DNA of 64,000 nucleotides from Salinicola endophyticus. Lineage in GTDB: Bacteria; Pseudomonadota; Gammaproteobacteria; Pseudomonadales; Halomonadaceae. The position numbers were made by a program, and so were the translations under genes. Shown one piece after another: positions 43,520-55,277 of this stretch (the first letter of the stretch is position 1; each line of letters starts with the position of its first letter). Under the pieces are notes generated by a model. It saw only the letters and a list, made by a program, of their open reading frames with translations. It was not told the DNA's origin and searched no databases. The stretch lies in the NCBI RefSeq assembly GCF_003206575.1, contig NZ_PZJO01000006.1:132514-196513 (forward strand), in the 5' to 3' direction.

Positions 43520-43564
43520 GGAGTGACTCCTGCTGGGAATGAAAACGTTTCAGGGTGATAACCG

Positions 43565-44356
43565 TCAGGCCTCGATCACCGCGACCTCGAGCGCCGCCAG
43601 ACGCTTGAGCACGTCGGCGTCGGTATCGAAAGTGACGGGGCGTGTCAGCGGCCACAGGAAATGGGTGCGGAAACCGGCGGCCACGGCGTCCTCGGCGGTC
43701 CACAGCACGCACACGTCGCGGGCCAGGCCGCAGACGTAGACATCGCTCACGCCCCGGTCGCGCAGCCAGCCGGCCAGCCCGGTGGCGGGGCGATGGCCGT
43801 CTGGGCCGACGTTGTTGCGAAAGGCGCTGTAGGAGTCGATGCGCGGATCGGTGCCCTTGCGGATGATCACGTCGCACGGCGACCAGTCGATGGCCGGGTG
43901 CAGCGCCGCGCCCTCGCTGCGCTGGATGCAGTGGTCCGGCCACAGGGTCTGGCTATGGCCGTAGAGCTCGATTGCCTCGAACGGCTGGTGCGGCGGATGG
44001 CACGAGGCGAAGGAAACGTGGCGGGCGGGATGCCAATCCTGGGTCGCCACGACATGGCCGAAGGCGTGCTGCGCCAGCAGCCAGGCGAGGCCGGGGAGAA
44101 TCGCATCGCCCTCGGCGCAGGCCAGCGCGCCGCCGGGCATGAAGTCAGGCTGCACATCGACGATCACCAAGGCACTGTGCTCGGCGATGCCGTCGAGGGA
44201 CTGCAACGCCGGCTGGGTCTGGGTGTGGGGCGTGAACGCGGTCTCGGTCTCCGACGCGGGTTCACTGGCGGCCACCGCACAGGCGGCATCGGTGGTATTG
44301 GCGCCGGTTGAGGCGCGGGGTGACGCGAGGCGATCTGACACGCTCTTGGCGGGCAC
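43565..44356 (-). CDS. pncA: Nicotinamidase-like protein
   Basis: 263 aa. Isochorismatase-fold nicotinamidase with ALVIVDVQPDFMPGGALA (catalytic Asp), metal-binding TQDWHPARHVSF, VIIRKGTDP (Lys) and CGLARDVCVLWTA (nucleophile Cys). It would convert nicotinamide to nicotinate in NAD salvage. The start is the GTG at 44356 behind GGGAGG, giving an unusual N-terminal extension of about 55 residues, Ala/Ser/Thr-rich and probably disordered. Confidence 0.88.
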   Translation of the reverse strand: MPAKSVSDRLASPRASTGANTTDAACAVAASEPASETETAFTPHTQTQPALQSLDGIAEHSALVIVDVQPDFMPGGALACAEGDAILPGLAWLLAQHAFGHVVATQDWHPARHVSFASCHPPHQPFEAIELYGHSQTLWPDHCIQRSEGAALHPAIDWSPCDVIIRKGTDPRIDSYSAFRNNVGPDGHRPATGLAGWLRDRGVSDVYVCGLARDVCVLWTAEDAVAAGFRTHFLWPLTRPVTFDTDADVLKRLAALEVAVIEA

Positions 44357-44508
44357 GGGCGGCCTCCCTGATCCGGTATCCACCCTCAGTATCGAAGCGT
44401 GCCCGCCAGGGCGCAAGTCGGTGGGGTGCTCGGCCTGTCAGAATGGCCTGGTGACGCGTGAACCATGAGCGCGTTGAGTTGTTCGGCGGGATGTTGCTCG
44501 CCTGCCGC

Positions 44509-45117
44509 TCAGGCCGCCAAGTCGCTGCGCCGCGTCATGACAGTGTCGATCAGTCTCCAGTTGCGGGCCTGCTCGGCGTCCATGAAGTTGTCACGGTCGA
44601 GCGCTTTTTCGACGGTTGCCTCGTCCTGGCCACAGTGGTGCGCATAGAGTGCAATCAGCCGGCGCTTGGTTTTCTGGATGTTGGCCGCGTGGATGGCGAT
44701 ATCCGACGCCTGGCCGCGAAAGCCGCCCAACGGCTGGTGGATCACCACCGAGGCGTTGGCCAGCGCCATCCGTCGCCCTGGCTCACCCCCCATCAGCAGG
44801 AACGAGGCCGCCGAACAGGCCATTCCCATGCAGAGCGTCGCGACCGGGGCGGTGATGAACTGCATGGTGTCGTAGATGGCGAAGGCACTGGAGACGACCC
44901 CGCCAGGGGAGTTGATATAGAAGGAGATCTCCTTTTCAGGATTCTCCGACTCCAGGAACAGTAACTGCGCGCAGATCAGTGCCGCAGAGTCATCATTGAC
45001 CTCGCCGTTGAGGAACACGATGCGCTCCCTCAGCAAGCGGGAGTAGATATCGAATGAGCGTTCGCCCCGGGAGGACTGCTCCACCACCATGGGAACGAGC
45101 TGCAAGCGGCTATTCAT
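44509..45117 (-). CDS. ClpP-type serine protease subunit
   Basis: 202 aa ClpP family. The catalytic triad is complete: S102 in [12 protein letters not shown]127 in [10 protein letters not shown] and an Asp in the DRDNF region. N-terminal [20 protein letters not shown] is near-canonical, but the sequence diverges more than a housekeeping ClpP ([34 protein letters not shown]), and there is no clpX beside it. It is probably a second ClpP-like peptidase; the housekeeping clpP is not in this window. GGAGA precedes the ATG. Upstream are an AHSA1-domain gene and an ArsR regulator on the same strand. Confidence 0.85.
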   Translation of the reverse strand: MNSRLQLVPMVVEQSSRGERSFDIYSRLLRERIVFLNGEVNDDSAALICAQLLFLESENPEKEISFYINSPGGVVSSAFAIYDTMQFITAPVATLCMGMACSAASFLLMGGEPGRRMALANASVVIHQPLGGFRGQASDIAIHAANIQKTKRRLIALYAHHCGQDEATVEKALDRDNFMDAEQARNWRLIDTVMTRRSDLAA

Positions 45118-45140
45118 GTCGGCTTCTCCGGTGGTGGCGG

Positions 45141-45506
45141 TCAGGCGGCGAGGGCCCGCGGTGAGTGGTAACTGTCGTTGGCGGCTCGCTGATGCATGAC
45201 GCCGGGGCGATGCGTCAGACGTAAGCGTGTCCTGTCTGGCGCGAGTGGTTCCAGCTCTATCAGCACCGTCGATTGGGGCTGGTCGGTCGCGGGGTCGTGC
45301 CAGGCGAACCAGACGCGTTCGTGCGCCTGCGTTTCGACGATGCGGTAGTCGATCTCGCTGCGTGCAGTGTCGCCACCACCCGGCGCCAAGCCGATCCATC
45401 TGGCCAGCAGAGCTGGCGTTGTCACGGCCTTCCAGACCTGTTCGAGCGGATGGTCGAAGTCGCACTCGTGCACGATCTCGGCCTGTCGTGACTCCCGTTC
45501 ACTCAT
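45141..45506 (-). CDS. SRPBCC/AHSA1 domain protein
   Basis: 121 aa. [33 protein letters not shown] and the C-terminal [11 protein letters not shown] fit the Aha1/START-like fold that binds hydrophobic ligands. The C-terminal helix is shortened. The start overlaps the ArsR stop by 8 nt. ArsR-AHSA1 pairs are common and often act as ligand-responsive units; the ligand is unknown. Confidence 0.82.
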   Translation of the reverse strand: MSERESRQAEIVHECDFDHPLEQVWKAVTTPALLARWIGLAPGGGDTARSEIDYRIVETQAHERVWFAWHDPATDQPQSTVLIELEPLAPDRTRLRLTHRPGVMHQRAANDSYHSPRALAA

Positions 45507-45816
45507 GATCCATCTCCTCGAGAAGCGTTTGCAGATTGTCGAGACGCTGTGGCCAAAAGCCCTGATAACGCTGGAGCCAGTCGAGCAGCGGCCGCAGGCC
45601 GTCTGGGTCGATACGGTAGCGCACCTGTCGCCCCTGGCGGCTGGCCACGATCAGCCCGGCCTTCCTGAGCACGGCGACATGCTGTGACACGGCAGGCTGG
45701 GAAATGCCCAGGCCTTGGCGCAGTTCGGTTGCGTTGAGCTCGGCGAGTCGCAGACGGTCGAGTAAGGCCCGACGGTTGGGGTCGGCGAGTGCGTGAAATA
45801 TCGTGGCTTCGTTCAT
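45499..45816 (-). CDS. ArsR family transcriptional regulator
   Basis: 105 aa winged helix: NEATIFHALADPNRRALLDR, the recognition helix LRQGLGISQPAVSQHVAVLR and the wing GLIVASRQGRQVRYRIDPDG. There is no metal-binding CVC motif, so it is not an arsenic/metal sensor of the classic kind. First gene of an ArsR-AHSA1-clpP-like run. An inverted repeat at 45826-45841 lies immediately upstream of its ATG and is a likely autoregulatory operator. Confidence 0.88.
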   Translation of the reverse strand: MNEATIFHALADPNRRALLDRLRLAELNATELRQGLGISQPAVSQHVAVLRKAGLIVASRQGRQVRYRIDPDGLRPLLDWLQRYQGFWPQRLDNLQTLLEEMDHE

Positions 45817-45825
45817 GTTATTGAT

Positions 45826-45841
45826 ATAAGTGAAAACTTAT
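45826..45841. promoter_or_regulatory. Candidate ArsR operator
   Basis: Inverted repeat ATAAGT-GAAA-ACTTAT ending 10 bp upstream of the ArsR start codon. It overlaps one copy of the 10-mer CTTATCTTTT (45837-45846), which recurs at 45968-45993. Confidence 0.5.
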
Positions 45842-45967
45842 CTTTTCACCCACATCCCTCCCCGTTTGCAGAGAAACCTGAGCTTGTCTGCCTGGGCATC
45901 GGTTTATCCAGCTATTTGTCTGTCCAGTCGCTACCGGCTATCCCACGACCTGTCGTCATCCCTACCC

Positions 45968-45993
45968 AAAAGATAAGCCTGGACTTATCTTTT
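45968..45993. promoter_or_regulatory. Perfect 10-bp palindrome AAAAGATAAG / CTTATCTTTT
   Basis: AAAAGATAAG (45968-45977), a 6-nt spacer CCTGGA, then CTTATCTTTT (45984-45993). The same 10-mer occurs in the ArsR promoter 130 bp away. It could be a second operator site or a weak terminator. Confidence 0.5.
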
Positions 45994-46142
45994 TGTCAAA
46001 CGTCACCGCGCCCCTGTCACGGCAGGCTGCCATCAAGGGCTCGAGGGCAGGCTCAGGATGCGATCGTCTTTAGTCAACGTGGCTGTCGCTGCGAATCACA
46101 GAGAGAGGCAGGCGATGTGCCTGCCTCTCTCTGGATCTGGAC

Positions 46143-47504
46143 CTAGTCGGCCACCTTCTCCAGCCGGGCGTAGAAGAAGCCGTCGTGGCCGCCTTGGGCA
46201 GTCAGCAGCTGGCGGCCGTGGCCGGCGGTCTGGCCCCAGGCGAGGGCTTCGGGAGTGGTGGCGCGGGCGTCCGGGGTGCGTGCCAGGAAGGCAGCGATCT
46301 GCTCGGCGTTCTCGGCCGGCAGTACCGAGCAGGTGGCGTAGAGCAGGGTGCCGCCGGGGGCGAGCTGGCGCCACAGGTTGTCGAGCAGGCGTGCCTGCAG
46401 CGCGGCGAGTTCGCCGATGTCGCTGGCACGGCGGGTCAGCTTGATGTCCGGGTGGCGGCGGATCACGCCGGTACCCGAGCAGGGGGCATCGAGCAGGATG
46501 GCATCGAAGCCCGCGCTCGGCGCTGCGGTGTCGGCGCTTTCCGGGGCATGGCCCAGCGTCTCGGCTAGCGTGGCGCTGCCGGCGTCGAGGGCGCTCAGGC
46601 GAGCATCGAGACCGAGCCGCTCCAGGGTGGCACCGACCCGCGCCAGCCGGCCGGGGTCGATATCGCTGGCGGTGAGATCGAGGGTGAAGCGCTCCAGCAG
46701 GTGCGCGCTCTTGCCGCCGGGGGCGGCGCAGGCGTCGAAGACCCGGGCGCCGTCGCGACCCTCGAGCGCCGGCGCCAGCAGGTCGGCGCAGAGCTGGGCC
46801 GATTCGTCCTGCACGCTGACATCGCCCTCGGCGAAGCCCGGCAACTGATGCACGTCCACCGCCCCGGCGAGCTGAATGCCGTCGGCGGCGTAGTGACAGG
46901 CGGTGGCTTCGATACCGGCGGCGCCGAGGCGCTCGAGATAGGCATCGCGGGCCACGCGGCGGCGGTTGACGCGCAGAGTCATGGGGCCGGCGTCGTTGTT
47001 GGCCGCACACAGCGCCTGCCAGGCCTCGGGCCAGGCCTGACGCAGCGCCTTGAGCAGCCAGGCGGGGTGCCACAGCGCCACCGGCGGGTCGCGGTCGACC
47101 TTGGCCTCGAGTGCCACCGATTCACGCTGGAAGCGGCGCAGGCAGCCGTTGAGTACGCGGGTGGCCCAATCCTTGCCCAGCCCGCGGGCGGCACCGGCGG
47201 TCTCGCTGACCGCGGCGTGTGCCGGCACCCGCATGTGCAAGAGCTGGTAGAGCCCCAGCAGCAGCAGTGCCTGGATGTCGCTGTCGCGGCGTTTGAGCGG
47301 CTGGCGCAGCAGCTCTGCCGAGAGTGCCTCCAGGCGCGGATAGGCACGGCAGACGCCGAAGCAGAGCGCCTTGACGAAGCCGCGGTCGCGCTCGGCGACC
47401 CCCTGGGCGGCGATCTCGGCATCGAGTGAGGCCAGCGAGCCCTCTCCGTTGATCACCGGGACCAGCAGTCTGGCCGCTACGACACGTGCACTGACGCCGC
47501 TCAT
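46143..47504 (-). CDS. rsmB: 16S rRNA m5C967 methyltransferase
   Basis: 453 aa. N-terminal NusB-like domain (residues 1-140) followed by a SAM methyltransferase domain with [34 protein letters not shown] and the catalytic Cys in [15 protein letters not shown]. It methylates C967 of 16S rRNA. Its start overlaps the fmt stop by 4 nt, the usual def-fmt-rsmB order. Confidence 0.95.
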   Translation of the reverse strand: MSGVSARVVAARLLVPVINGEGSLASLDAEIAAQGVAERDRGFVKALCFGVCRAYPRLEALSAELLRQPLKRRDSDIQALLLLGLYQLLHMRVPAHAAVSETAGAARGLGKDWATRVLNGCLRRFQRESVALEAKVDRDPPVALWHPAWLLKALRQAWPEAWQALCAANNDAGPMTLRVNRRRVARDAYLERLGAAGIEATACHYAADGIQLAGAVDVHQLPGFAEGDVSVQDESAQLCADLLAPALEGRDGARVFDACAAPGGKSAHLLERFTLDLTASDIDPGRLARVGATLERLGLDARLSALDAGSATLAETLGHAPESADTAAPSAGFDAILLDAPCSGTGVIRRHPDIKLTRRASDIGELAALQARLLDNLWRQLAPGGTLLYATCSVLPAENAEQIAAFLARTPDARATTPEALAWGQTAGHGRQLLTAQGGHDGFFYARLEKVAD

Positions 47505-48517
47505 GCGCTTTCTCCCGTCGGGTCTTCCAGGGTTGCCGGCTGGCCGAGGCGCGCTCCGGCGCCGAGCCGCCAGGGCTTGGCGTTGAGCAGGTCACGGGCT
47601 GCCAGCGGCTTGCCGCCCGGCAGCTGCAGCCGGGTGACCCGCAGTACCTCGCGGCCTTCGCTGCCACAGGCGATCCGCAGGGCGTCTTCCGCCGGAGCGA
47701 GCAGGGTGCCGGGGGGCGTGGCCGCCTGGGCGGTGTCCGCCTCGGCCTCGGCCAGCCACAGGCGTACGCTGTCGCCGTCGAGACGGGTCCAGGCCACCGG
47801 CCACGGGTTGAAAGCACGTACCCGGCGTGCCAGTGCCGCGGCGGGCTCGAGGAAGTCGAGTTCGGCTTCGGCCTTGGAGAGCTTGCTGGCGTAGGTGACG
47901 CCGTCGGCGGGCTGCGGTGTCGCCGTGAGGCCGGTCTCGCTCAGCGCGTCGAGACCGGCGATCAAGGTCTCACCGCCGAGTGCGGCCAGGGTATCGTGGA
48001 GCGTGCCGCCGGTGGTGGTCGTCTCGATCGGCGTGTGCCGCACCAGCAGCATGTCGCCGGTATCCAGGCCGGCATCCATCTGCATCAGGGTGATACCGCT
48101 CTCGGCGTCGCCCGCTTCGATGGCACGCTGGATCGGGGCCGCACCGCGCCAGCGCGGCAGCAGCGAGGCGTGCACGTTGAGGCACCCCAGCCGCGGCAGG
48201 TCGAGCACCGCCTGCGGCAGCAGCAGGCCGTAGGCGACTACCACCATCACGTCGGCTTCGAACGCGGCCAGCTCCTGCTGCGCCTCGGCGGTCTTGAGCG
48301 AGGTCGGCTGGCATACCGGCAGGGCGTGGGTCAGCGCCAGCTGCTTGACCGGGCTCGGTGTCAGCTTGCGCCCGCGGCCGGCAGGGCGGTCGGGCTGGGT
48401 GTAGACGGCAACGACCCGGTGGCGCGAGTCGAGCAGCGCCTGGAGGCTCTCGGCGGCGAAGTCGGGGGTGCCGGCGAAGACGATGCGTAGCGATCGGCCG
48501 TCGGTGCTGTGGCTCAT
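47501..48517 (-). CDS. fmt: Methionyl-tRNA formyltransferase
   Basis: 338 aa. [20 protein letters not shown] at the N-terminus and [19 protein letters not shown] (catalytic Asn/His) are diagnostic, with the C-terminal OB-like tRNA-binding domain. It formylates initiator Met-tRNA with 10-formyl-THF. The start is taken at the ATG at 48517. A long hairpin separates it from def. Confidence 0.97.
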   Translation of the reverse strand: MSHSTDGRSLRIVFAGTPDFAAESLQALLDSRHRVVAVYTQPDRPAGRGRKLTPSPVKQLALTHALPVCQPTSLKTAEAQQELAAFEADVMVVVAYGLLLPQAVLDLPRLGCLNVHASLLPRWRGAAPIQRAIEAGDAESGITLMQMDAGLDTGDMLLVRHTPIETTTTGGTLHDTLAALGGETLIAGLDALSETGLTATPQPADGVTYASKLSKAEAELDFLEPAAALARRVRAFNPWPVAWTRLDGDSVRLWLAEAEADTAQAATPPGTLLAPAEDALRIACGSEGREVLRVTRLQLPGGKPLAARDLLNAKPWRLGAGARLGQPATLEDPTGESA

Positions 48518-48544
48518 GCGGCGGGGTTCCTCTCGAAGCACGAA

Positions 48545-48572
48545 AGGCCGGCGTCACGGTGACGGCCGGCCT
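48545..48572 (-). terminator. Hairpin between def and fmt
   Basis: AGGCCGGC (48545-48552) pairs with GCCGGCCT (48565-48572), with an inner GTCAC/GTGAC pair. It lies inside the def-fmt pair, so it could partly end def transcription or serve as an mRNA processing hairpin. Confidence 0.4.
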
Positions 48573-48602
48573 CGAACGAAGACTGTCATGGGCGAATCCG
48601 GA

Positions 48603-49115
48603 TCAGGCGTCCTGATCCTGCTTGTGGCGCTTCTGCATCTTCTTGAGCACACGGTCGCGCTTGAGCGGCGACAGATAGTCGACGAACAGCACGCCTTCGA
48701 GGTGATCGCACTCGTGCTGGATGCAGTGGGCGAGCAGACCGTCGGCATCGAGCTCGTAGGCGTTGCCATCGCGGTCGGTCGCCTTCAGATGGACGCGCAG
48801 GGCGCGCGGCACTTCGGCGTAGTAGTCGGGGATCGACAGGCAGCCTTCCTGCAGCGGCTGGCGCTCATCGTCGAGCGCGGTGTAGCTCGGGTTGATCAGC
48901 ACCAGCGGCGAGCTGCGGTCGTCGCTGACGTCCATGACGATGACGCGCTGATGGACGTCGATCTGGGTCGCCGCCAGACCGATGCCCGAGGCGTCGTACA
49001 TGGTCTCGATCATGTCGTCGACCAGGGCGCGGATCTCGTCGTCGACCTGCGCCACCGGGGCGGCTTTGGTGCGCAGGCGGGGATCGGGATATTCGAGGAT
49101 GGTTCTGATGGCCAT
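48603..49115 (-). CDS. def: Peptide deformylase
   Basis: 170 aa. The three PDF motifs are intact: [16 protein letters not shown] and HECDHLEG, which bind the catalytic iron. It removes the formyl group from nascent proteins. The start is the ATG at 49115 ([15 protein letters not shown]). First gene of the def-fmt-rsmB group; divergent from the LysM protein gene. Confidence 0.97.
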   Translation of the reverse strand: MAIRTILEYPDPRLRTKAAPVAQVDDEIRALVDDMIETMYDASGIGLAATQIDVHQRVIVMDVSDDRSSPLVLINPSYTALDDERQPLQEGCLSIPDYYAEVPRALRVHLKATDRDGNAYELDADGLLAHCIQHECDHLEGVLFVDYLSPLKRDRVLKKMQKRHKQDQDA

Positions 49116-49303
49116 AGCGTTCTGGGTGCCCGTCGGCGTGTTGACGTAATCCTCTATTGTAGAGCCGCCATGCCGCGTTCTCAAAATCCCGCGATGCGAT
49201 GTCGCCGGTGTCGGGGGATTCAAGTCCCGCCGGTACGGGCCGATCTATCCCTGACAGGCGCGGCGGTGCCGTGCTCACGATATCCAGCGGCAGGAATTCA
49301 GCG

Positions 49304-50422
49304 ATGGCGATCAGCCCCCGGCTCTCATCCACTCGGTTCGTCCGCCGGCTGGCGTCATCGGTACTGGTGGGGGCGCTTTTGCTGTTCACGCTGGCAGGGC
49401 CGGGCGCCGTGCCGGCGCTGGCCTATACCCTCAAGCCCGATGCCCCGAGTCGCTACCAGGTGCGCCCGGGTGACACGCTGTGGGGCGTGGCGGCGCGCTT
49501 TCTCGAAGATCCCTGGTCCTGGCGCGAGTTGTTGCGACGCAACCCCGGGGTGGCCGGGCCCGAACAGCTCTATCCCGGCGATGTATTGGTACTGAAAACC
49601 CACGCCGGCGAACCCAGTATCGGCGTCGAGCGCGCCCGCGGCGGGACGGTCAGGCTCTCGCCCCAGGTGCGCCGGGCGCCGGTGCGTGAGGCGCTGCCCA
49701 GCCTGCCGCTGGAGCGGGTGCGGGTGTTCCTGAAGGCCTACCGGATCGTCGATCCTGCTCTGCTGGCGTCGGCGCCGCAGGTGGTGGCGGGGCAGGGCGG
49801 TCGCCTGCTCAGCGGTGCGGGGGACCGGCTCTACGCCCAGGGGCGGCTGCCGCCGGCGGGCACGCGTCTGGGCATCTACCGCGCGGGAGACGACTACCGC
49901 GACCCCGCTGACGGCACGCCCCTGGGGCGGGAGCTGCAGCGCCTGGGCGAGGCGCGGGTGGTGCAGCGCCATGATGATGTCAGCGAGCTGGAAGTGCTCG
50001 ACGCCGGACGCGAGATACGCGCCGGGGATACCCTGCTGACGCTGGATGACGGCGGCATCACCACCGAGTTCGTGCCGCGCGCGCCGACCTCGCCGGTGAC
50101 CGCGACGCTGCTCGCGGTGCCCGGCGGGGTGCGATTCATCGGCCGTGACGACGTGGTGGCGATCGACCGCGGACGTGCCGACGGCCTCGAACCGGGGCAT
50201 GTGCTGCAGGTGATGCGCCAGGGCGAGCGGGTGCGCGCCGCCGACGGCAATGGCTGGATCATCCTGCCGGACCACGAGGCGGGCGCGGTGATGGTGTTCC
50301 GGGTCTTCGATCATCTCGCCTATGCGCTGGTGATGCGGGCTTCCGAGGCGCTGGCGGTGGGGGATCGGCTGACCACGCCCCAGGCGCTCGGCGCCAGCGT
50401 GGCGCGTACGGAGGCACGGTGA
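49304..50422 (+). CDS. LysM domain exported protein
   Basis: 372 aa. A signal peptide (VLVGALLLFTLAGPGAVPALA) is followed by a LysM domain (YQVRPGDTLWGVAARFLEDP, then LYPGDVLVL) that binds peptidoglycan. The remaining 250 residues are a beta-rich region with no catalytic motif that I recognise. This gene is the usual neighbour between def (divergent) and dprA. AGGAA precedes the ATG at 49304. The stop overlaps the dprA GTG by 4 nt. Confidence 0.88.
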   Translation: MAISPRLSSTRFVRRLASSVLVGALLLFTLAGPGAVPALAYTLKPDAPSRYQVRPGDTLWGVAARFLEDPWSWRELLRRNPGVAGPEQLYPGDVLVLKTHAGEPSIGVERARGGTVRLSPQVRRAPVREALPSLPLERVRVFLKAYRIVDPALLASAPQVVAGQGGRLLSGAGDRLYAQGRLPPAGTRLGIYRAGDDYRDPADGTPLGRELQRLGEARVVQRHDDVSELEVLDAGREIRAGDTLLTLDDGGITTEFVPRAPTSPVTATLLAVPGGVRFIGRDDVVAIDRGRADGLEPGHVLQVMRQGERVRAADGNGWIILPDHEAGAVMVFRVFDHLAYALVMRASEALAVGDRLTTPQALGASVARTEAR

Positions 50423-51573
50423 GTTCGGCGTCCCCCACGCTGCGTGACTGGCTGGCGCTGGCCGCGTTGCCCGGGCTTGGCCCTGCACGGCTGGCTCCGC
50501 TGCTGCAGCGCTGGCGTGAGCCCGAGGCGCTAGCCTGGCCGCAGGGCTGGCTGGCGGCGCTACCGGCCACACTGGCCCAGCCATTGCGGCTGTGGCTCGA
50601 TCACCCGGCGCGCAGCCCGTTGGAGGGCGCGGTTGCCGCGGCCCTGGCGTGGCAGGCCGAAAGCCCGCGCCACCATCTGCTGCATCCGGCCCATTCCGAC
50701 TGGCCCACGCTGCTCGATCAGCTCCCCGACCCGCCGCTGGTGCTGTGGGCCAAGGGCGACCTGAGCGCGCTGGCGCCACCGGCGATTGCCGTGGTGGGCA
50801 CGCGCAAGCCGACTCGTGAAGGGCGCGACAACGCTGCGGACTTCGCGCGGGAACTGATCGCACGCGGCTTCGGCGTGGTCAGCGGCATGGCGCTGGGTAT
50901 CGATGGCATCGCCCAGCACACGGCGCTGCAGGCGGGCGGAGCTACCGTCGGCGTGCTCGGCTGCGGCGTCGACGTGATCTATCCGCCACGCCACGCCGGG
51001 CTCTACCGCGATCTGCTGGCGGGGCGCGGCCTGCTGCTCTCGGAGCATCCGGCCGATACTGTGGCGCATCCGCGCTTCTTTCCGCGGCGCAATCGTCTGA
51101 TCACCGGGCTGGCCCGGGGCGTGCTGGTGGTAGAAGCCGCGGAGAAGAGCGGCTCGCTGGTCAGCGCACGCCTGGGCCTCGAACAGGGGCGGGAGGTGTT
51201 CGCCCTGCCGGGCTCGATCCACAACCCCCAGGCCAGCGGCTGCCTGCGGCTGATCCAGCGCGGCGAGGCAGCACTGGTGCGCGACATCGACGATCTGCTG
51301 GCAGAGCTGGGTCACTGGTCGCCGATACCGGCCGACGATGCGCTGGAAACGGCGCCATCCGTGACCGCACCGACACCGCTGGAGAGAGCAGGGCCTGCGG
51401 CCGGGCCGAATGCTGGTGTGCTGGCGCAACTGAGCGACACCCCGACGCCGATCGACGTGCTGGTCGCGGCGTGCGGCGAGTCCGTGGCCACGCTGCAGCT
51501 GGCGCTGCTCGAACTCGAGCTGGAGGGGCGGGTGGCGCAGACCGCGGGTGGCTGGGTACGCCGCCGCGCTTGA
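50419..51573 (+). CDS. dprA: DNA processing protein DprA (Smf)
   Basis: 384 aa. N-terminal SAM-like region, a Rossmann core with VVGTRKPTREGRDNAADF, GMALGIDGIAQHTALQAGG, GCGVDVIYPPRH and SGSLVSARLGLEQGREVFAL, and a C-terminal winged helix (residues about 320-380). It loads RecA on incoming single-stranded DNA in transformation. The start is a GTG overlapping the LysM gene stop (GTGA). Confidence 0.94.
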   Translation: MSSASPTLRDWLALAALPGLGPARLAPLLQRWREPEALAWPQGWLAALPATLAQPLRLWLDHPARSPLEGAVAAALAWQAESPRHHLLHPAHSDWPTLLDQLPDPPLVLWAKGDLSALAPPAIAVVGTRKPTREGRDNAADFARELIARGFGVVSGMALGIDGIAQHTALQAGGATVGVLGCGVDVIYPPRHAGLYRDLLAGRGLLLSEHPADTVAHPRFFPRRNRLITGLARGVLVVEAAEKSGSLVSARLGLEQGREVFALPGSIHNPQASGCLRLIQRGEAALVRDIDDLLAELGHWSPIPADDALETAPSVTAPTPLERAGPAAGPNAGVLAQLSDTPTPIDVLVAACGESVATLQLALLELELEGRVAQTAGGWVRRRA

Positions 51574-51597
51574 ACGTCGGCTAGATAGGGGCCGCGT

Positions 51598-51631
51598 ACG
51601 GCCTCCGGACGGTGGACCGTCCGGAGGCCGT
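51598..51631. terminator. Terminator between dprA and acid phosphatase gene
   Basis: Perfect 15-bp stem ACGGCCTCCGGACGG / CCGTCCGGAGGCCGT with a TGGA loop, between two convergent genes. Probably bidirectional. Confidence 0.75.
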
Positions 51632-51662
51632 TCACGTTGGGTGTTTTGATGAATCGCGCGGC

Positions 51663-52505
51663 TCAGGGGGTCTCGGGGCCGCTCCACATCTGCAGGTGAT
51701 TGTGCCGGGCGTGGGCCTTCTGTTCGTCGCTCAGATGCCAATTGTTTTGATAGAGCGCACCCTCCCAGGCGCCATAGGCGGGGTTGGGCAGCACGATGTA
51801 GCGGCTGCCGAAGGCGTCCGGCTGGGCCTCGACGGCGGCGCGCCGGGCTTCGGCGGTGTCACGGTCGAAACCGGCGGAGAAGTCGCCCAGATTGTCGCCC
51901 ATCAGCAGAATCACCCAGTGCGACTGTGCCACCCGCTGGCGGCGGGCGCTCTTGTCACTGCTCTTTGCGCGTGGCAGGAAGTGCGCCTCGTCGGCGTCGG
52001 GGAAGCCGACCTGGCGCAGATTGCGTAGCGTGGCCTGGGTCTCTTCGGCGCGCCGGTTGGTGATATAGAACACCTCCACCCCGCGCGAGGCGGCGTAGTC
52101 GAGAAACGCCTTGGCGCCAGGCATCGCCCGGGCGCTGGCCTTGTCCACCCACTGCTGCCAGGTAGCGCTCTGGTAGTCCTGACCGCTGGCGATCAGCCAC
52201 GCTTCGTAGGGGGTGTTGTCGAGCACCGTCTCGTCGACATCGACCACGATCGCCGGCGGGCGCTGCTGCCCGTCGGAGGCGGCCAGGGCACGGTCGAGAT
52301 TGCGCCGCGCGAGATTGAACGCCTGGTGGCTCAGCGCGGCGTACTCGCCGGAGGTCTGCATCCATAGTGTCGCCATCACCAACTGATCGGAGAGCGCGGG
52401 CGCCGGCGGCTGGCTCGTCTGCTGGGCCGGCTGCTGGGCGCAGGCGCTGAGGCCGCCGGCGCAGACCAGGCCGAGCAGGGCGAGAGAGAGGGGCGATCGA
52501 GTCAT
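51663..52505 (-). CDS. 5'-nucleotidase, lipoprotein e(P4) family
   Basis: 280 aa HAD-type class C acid phosphatase. The signal peptide ends in a lipobox LSAC, followed by a Gln/Pro linker. The HAD nucleophile motif is IVVDVDETVLDN, motif II is FYITNRR, and the late acidic motif LLMGDNLGDF is present. Such outer-membrane lipoproteins remove phosphate from nucleotides, including NMN, so that nucleosides can enter. The start is the ATG at 52505. Confidence 0.9.
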   Translation of the reverse strand: MTRSPLSLALLGLVCAGGLSACAQQPAQQTSQPPAPALSDQLVMATLWMQTSGEYAALSHQAFNLARRNLDRALAASDGQQRPPAIVVDVDETVLDNTPYEAWLIASGQDYQSATWQQWVDKASARAMPGAKAFLDYAASRGVEVFYITNRRAEETQATLRNLRQVGFPDADEAHFLPRAKSSDKSARRQRVAQSHWVILLMGDNLGDFSAGFDRDTAEARRAAVEAQPDAFGSRYIVLPNPAYGAWEGALYQNNWHLSDEQKAHARHNHLQMWSGPETP

Positions 52506-52710
52506 CTTGGGCTCCTGAGACAAGGTGGAAGTCGATGTGACGCCAGCGCGGGCTGTCGCGCTGCCTGCCGCTTCACTATGGCCGGCGCAAGCCGCTGGCG
52601 CCATTCTCGCCGCCCGGCGTGGCGGGGTGCGACGCTCGGGCGCGGGGGCACTATAGAGGCGTCGTGTTACCATCGCCGCAGCTTGAATACGGCAACTCGA
52701 GGAAGCGGAG

Positions 52711-55104
<2,394 letters not shown>

Positions 55105-55186
55105 GGCCGCGCGAGGCTGCCGGTAGCGGCGTCGCACGCTGCGCCCAGTCAGTCGTTCGAGATCGCACGTCCGTAGCGCATCGTTG

Positions 55187-55214
55187 GATAGCAGATAACA
55201 GATAACAGATAGCA
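55187..55214. repeat. 7-bp tandem repeat, 4 units
   Basis: GATAGCA, GATAACA, GATAACA, GATAGCA in a row, immediately before the terminator hairpin downstream of aroE. Confidence 0.7.
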
Positions 55215-55215
55215 G

Positions 55216-55249
55216 ACGGCCGCCGCCGGAGGATTCCGGCGGCGGCCGT
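55216..55249. terminator. Terminator between aroE and M48 gene
   Basis: Perfect 15-bp stem ACGGCCGCCGCCGGA / TCCGGCGGCGGCCGT with a GGAT loop, between two convergent genes. Confidence 0.75.
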
Positions 55250-55277
55250 TGTCGTGACCAGTTGGGGTTGCCTGGAA

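Larger units (their letters stand above)
45817..46142. other. Region upstream of the ArsR gene
   Basis: 326 bases between the ArsR start and the rsmB stop, without a coding gene. It contains two related inverted repeats (45826-45841 and 45968-45993), listed separately. A hairpin GCCTGCCTCTC-type repeat (AGAGAGGCAGGC / GCCTGCCTCTCT, about 46100-46131) lies near the rsmB end and may terminate rsmB. Confidence 0.5.
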
